From Henriciella litoralis (GTDB lineage Bacteria > Pseudomonadota > Alphaproteobacteria > Caulobacterales > Hyphomonadaceae): a DNA stretch of 64,000 nucleotides. Both the position numbers and the translations under genes were made by a program. Each line of letters opens with the position of its first letter. Within the stretch, counting starts at the first letter, position 1. Below are positions 61,891 through 64,000 of this stretch, piece by piece. The DNA is taken from positions 2,946,407-3,010,406 of the forward strand of contig NZ_NCSS01000006.1 of NCBI RefSeq assembly GCF_002088935.1. Reading direction: 5' to 3'. Under the pieces are notes generated by a model that saw only the letters and a list, made by a program, of their open reading frames with translations, made no database searches and was not told the origin of the DNA.

Positions 61891-62267
61891 AGAGCGCCGC
61901 CGCTGAACGTACCCCAGATGACGCGCTCTTTGTGGCAGAGGCGTTCACAAGAGCCATCGAGGAGCGCGATGCCGCAGCTCTTGCTGCCCTGTACACTGAT
62001 GAGGCGCTTGTTTGGCATAGCCATGATCAGCAGTCGCAACCAAAAGACGATGCGGTCGAGCGAGCCCGGCTTTGGTTCTTGTCACTCGATGGGGTCTCAG
62101 TTCGGGTGGTCTCGCGAAGCCGCACGGAGCTTGGTTTTGTTCAAGAGCATCTCATTACAACCAGGATGCGCGGTGCCTCGCAGCAGGGCAGCACGAAACC
62201 GATCTGTCTTGTCGCAACCGTTCGTGGCGGGCGCATTTCACGGCTTAATGAGTATATCAGCGTATGA
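61887..62267 (+). CDS. NTF2-like / SnoaL-type small protein
   Basis: A 126-residue cone-fold protein. It starts with FVAEAFTRAIEERDAAALAA followed by LYTDEALVWHSHDQ, the classic SnoaL/NTF2 opening, and ends GGRISRLNEYIS. Family members act as cyclases, isomerases or dehydratases on polycyclic substrates, or are catalytically silent. Translational coupling to the PhyH pair implies action on their product. Confidence 0.85.
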   Translation: MKSAAAERTPDDALFVAEAFTRAIEERDAAALAALYTDEALVWHSHDQQSQPKDDAVERARLWFLSLDGVSVRVVSRSRTELGFVQEHLITTRMRGASQQGSTKPICLVATVRGGRISRLNEYISV

Positions 62268-62269
62268 AA

Positions 62270-62316
62270 AAGGGAGGGACATAAAGTCATACTATCAAAT
62301 TCGGCATCACTCCCTT
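62270..62316. terminator. Possible hairpin after the PhyH operon
   Basis: AAGGGAG (62270-62276) and CTCCCTT (62310-62316) can pair as a 7-bp stem with a 33-base loop, just past the NTF2-like stop. There is no T-run, so termination is uncertain. Confidence 0.3.
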
Positions 62317-62530
62317 GAGATAAACAAAGGCAGGGGCTGAAGCCGTTTCAGTTAAAGACAAGTCCTGTGGCGATGCGAGAGCGCAAGCCACAAATATATT
62401 GGAGCAAAGGCACAGCCGCTCCTCATAGAAAAACGGATAACACCAATGCGCGGCATTAGCCGCCAACCCTTGGCTATGCGCTCAAGGTCGCACGTCCACG
62501 TTCGCCGCTGAGGAATATGGGAGGAAATAA

Positions 62531-64000
62531 ATGAGAAATATCACAGGCAAAGCTGTCTTCGCTATCGCGCTGGCCGCGATATTGACGCCCGCTGCCACGG
62601 CTCAGGATGGCGATGAAGACTCCGACCGGGCTGTAATGAAGGAAGTTGTCGTGACAGCCCGTAAACGCGCGGAAAGCGTGCAGGATGTCCCATTGAGCGT
62701 TACTGCTGTCAGTGAAGAAGACCTTCGCGCAAAGGCCGTAGTAACAATCGAGCAGGTCACCGCCGTCACTTCGGGACTGACCGTGTCACGGAACGCTAAC
62801 AATATCCCGACATTCCGGATCAGGGGTCTTGGTACGGGAGGGGGGTCTGAGTCCTTTGAACAATCGGTCGCCCTGTTTATTGATGGCACATATCTTGGTC
62901 GTGTGAGTGAGTATAATCAGCCACTTTATGATCTTGAGCGACTCGAGGTGATCAAGGGCACGCAGGCCGCTCTGCTGGCCAAGAACACCAGCCTCGGTGC
63001 CATAAGCCTTACCACGCGCAAACCTGGCCACGAGTTCAGCTACGACCTGTCGACACAGTACGAGATGGAGTTGGGATCCAGCATCGTTGATGTTGGTGTG
63101 ACCTTGCCGGTATCCGATACCTTGTCCTTGCGGCTCGCTGGACAGGCGATGAATGCGACCGGCCCGGTCAAAAACACCGCGCTCGGAACCGAGCAGAGCA
63201 ACGACAGCCTGGCTGGCCGCTTTACGGCGGTCTGGACCCCTACAGCCCGCTTCAATGCCATCTTCTCCTACAATGACTATGAAGTCGAAATGATTGGAAG
63301 TTCAGAGGAGGCCGCGTCCGACACACTGGGTATCCTTGCGGCCAGGGGCGCGCTGGAAGGCATTCAAACAGAAGCTCGGCTCAACTACAAAAATCAGGTA
63401 CAAGGGTCGATCTTCGGCGATATCAAGGATCGAACGACAGGCCGCCGGGCCATCCTTACACTGAATTACGACATCGGTGATTTTACGCTGACCTCGGTTA
63501 CGGCAGGTGCTGAGTATAACCAGGTGCGCTTCTTCGATACTGATGTCGGGCCAGGCCTTTGGGCAGACCAGAACCCCGTCAAAAATGGCAACGAGCAATT
63601 CAGCCAGGAATTGCGGATTGCTTCTCCAGCAGGCGACCGCTTCAATTGGCTGGCCGGCCTCTACTATCAAAACGAAGACTTCTACATTCATCGCAAGTAC
63701 GACATCTATTCCGACCTCGCTGCGGGTATCGCCGGAGGGTCTCCCATAGCTGGGGCCAACCAGGATAATTACGACCAGTCCACAGATACGTACTCTTTGT
63801 TTTCGCAAGCCAATTATGAGTTCAATGACCGCCTGACGGGCAGCCTCGGCCTTAGGGTCACAAATGAAAAACGTTCAGCTGAATACATGCGGATTGCAAG
63901 CCGTTCCGGGCTTTTCACCACTTTCCTGTTTCCTGATCTCGTGGGCTCCCCACCGGAAATCGACGAAACGTCAGTGGATGGGTCGATCGGCCTTCAATAC
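62531..64000 (+). CDS. TonB-dependent receptor, N-terminal part (runs off window)
   Basis: 490 codons are visible and open to the right edge. ATG 62531 follows GGGAGGAAATAA. The signal peptide is MRNITGKAVFAIALAAILTP (cleavage after ATA), the TonB-box region VVVTARKRAESVQDVPLSV, and the plug has VALFIDGTYLGRVSEYNQPL with IKGTQAALLAKNTSLGAI. LKGPQGTLFG is replaced by IKGTQAALLAK, a departure from the other receptors here. It follows the PhyH operon by 263 bp. Confidence 0.92.
   Translation, partial: MRNITGKAVFAIALAAILTPAATAQDGDEDSDRAVMKEVVVTARKRAESVQDVPLSVTAVSEEDLRAKAVVTIEQVTAVTSGLTVSRNANNIPTFRIRGLGTGGGSESFEQSVALFIDGTYLGRVSEYNQPLYDLERLEVIKGTQAALLAKNTSLGAISLTTRKPGHEFSYDLSTQYEMELGSSIVDVGVTLPVSDTLSLRLAGQAMNATGPVKNTALGTEQSNDSLAGRFTAVWTPTARFNAIFSYNDYEVEMIGSSEEAASDTLGILAARGALEGIQTEARLNYKNQVQGSIFGDIKDRTTGRRAILTLNYDIGDFTLTSVTAGAEYNQVRFFDTDVGPGLWADQNPVKNGNEQFSQELRIASPAGDRFNWLAGLYYQNEDFYIHRKYDIYSDLAAGIAGGSPIAGANQDNYDQSTDTYSLFSQANYEFNDRLTGSLGLRVTNEKRSAEYMRIASRSGLFTTFLFPDLVGSPPEIDETSVDGSIGLQY

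Overview
The window reads as a chromosomal segment of a heterotrophic alphaproteobacterium rich in TonB-dependent receptors, probably a Hyphomonadaceae- or sphingomonad-like marine or soil bacterium. This is inferred from gene content: five TonB-dependent receptors, GntR/TetR/LysR-controlled oxidation clusters, CobO/CobQ/CobT-type cobalamin genes and alphaproteobacterial IS6-type transposase remnants. No rRNA, tRNA, CRISPR array or intact phage was seen. Gene density is high and many genes overlap by 4-11 bp.

Layout. (1) 1-5.5 kb: a minus-strand acyl-CoA/alcohol oxidation operon (acyl-CoA dehydrogenase, SDR, APH-type kinase-like protein, SDR, MDR reductase cut by the window edge) with a divergent LysR gene. 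(2) 5.5-6.1 kb: a decayed IS6-type element. (3) 6.5-21.6 kb: a second catabolic island with LysR, Crp/Fnr, a TonB receptor, an AtuA-like/DUF4387 pair, a class II aldolase and an MFS carrier. On the other strand it has a D-2-hydroxyacid dehydrogenase and a LeuC/LeuD-type hydro-lyase without LeuB, followed by another LysR and another TonB receptor. IS6 remnants lie at 17.9 and 21.7 kb. (4) 22.2-24.6 kb: AraC regulator divergent from a small membrane protein and an MDR reductase. (5) 24.7-33.5 kb: a signalling/envelope region with an ECF sigma factor, a large secreted protein and a transmembrane Ser/Thr kinase in one operon, then a lipoprotein, a secreted protein with an internal cysteine-patterned duplication, and a VWA protein with C-terminal beta repeats.

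(6) 33.8-46.2 kb: a cobalamin block. cobT-cobS-phosphatase-cobO form one operon. An AdoCbl riboswitch precedes btuB-btuF-btuC-btuD-cobQ-cbiB-cobC, and cobU/cobP lies convergent at the end. It supports corrinoid import, adenosylation and nucleotide-loop assembly, but no corrin-ring synthesis genes are in the window.

(7) 46.4-64 kb: a third catabolic island: SDR, Rieske oxygenase, SDR, VOC protein, cytochrome P450, TonB receptor, MFS carrier, GntR regulator, FAD-linked oxidase, SDR, TetR regulator, two tandem PhyH dioxygenases, an NTF2-like protein and the start of another TonB receptor. Three oxygenase chemistries beside two receptors and two local regulators suggest uptake and stepwise oxidation of a bulky hydrophobic substrate (inference). 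Candidate operators (a paired 14-bp dyad, a 20-bp palindrome and a 13-bp tandem repeat) lie in the intergenic spaces.

The most unusual signals are a family of IS6 deletion derivatives and solo ends at cluster borders, some sharing an identical 64-bp flanking block; the putative regulons; a P450 whose I-helix acid is replaced by arginine; the LeuCD/AtuA/aldolase set; and the sigma/secreted protein/kinase operon.
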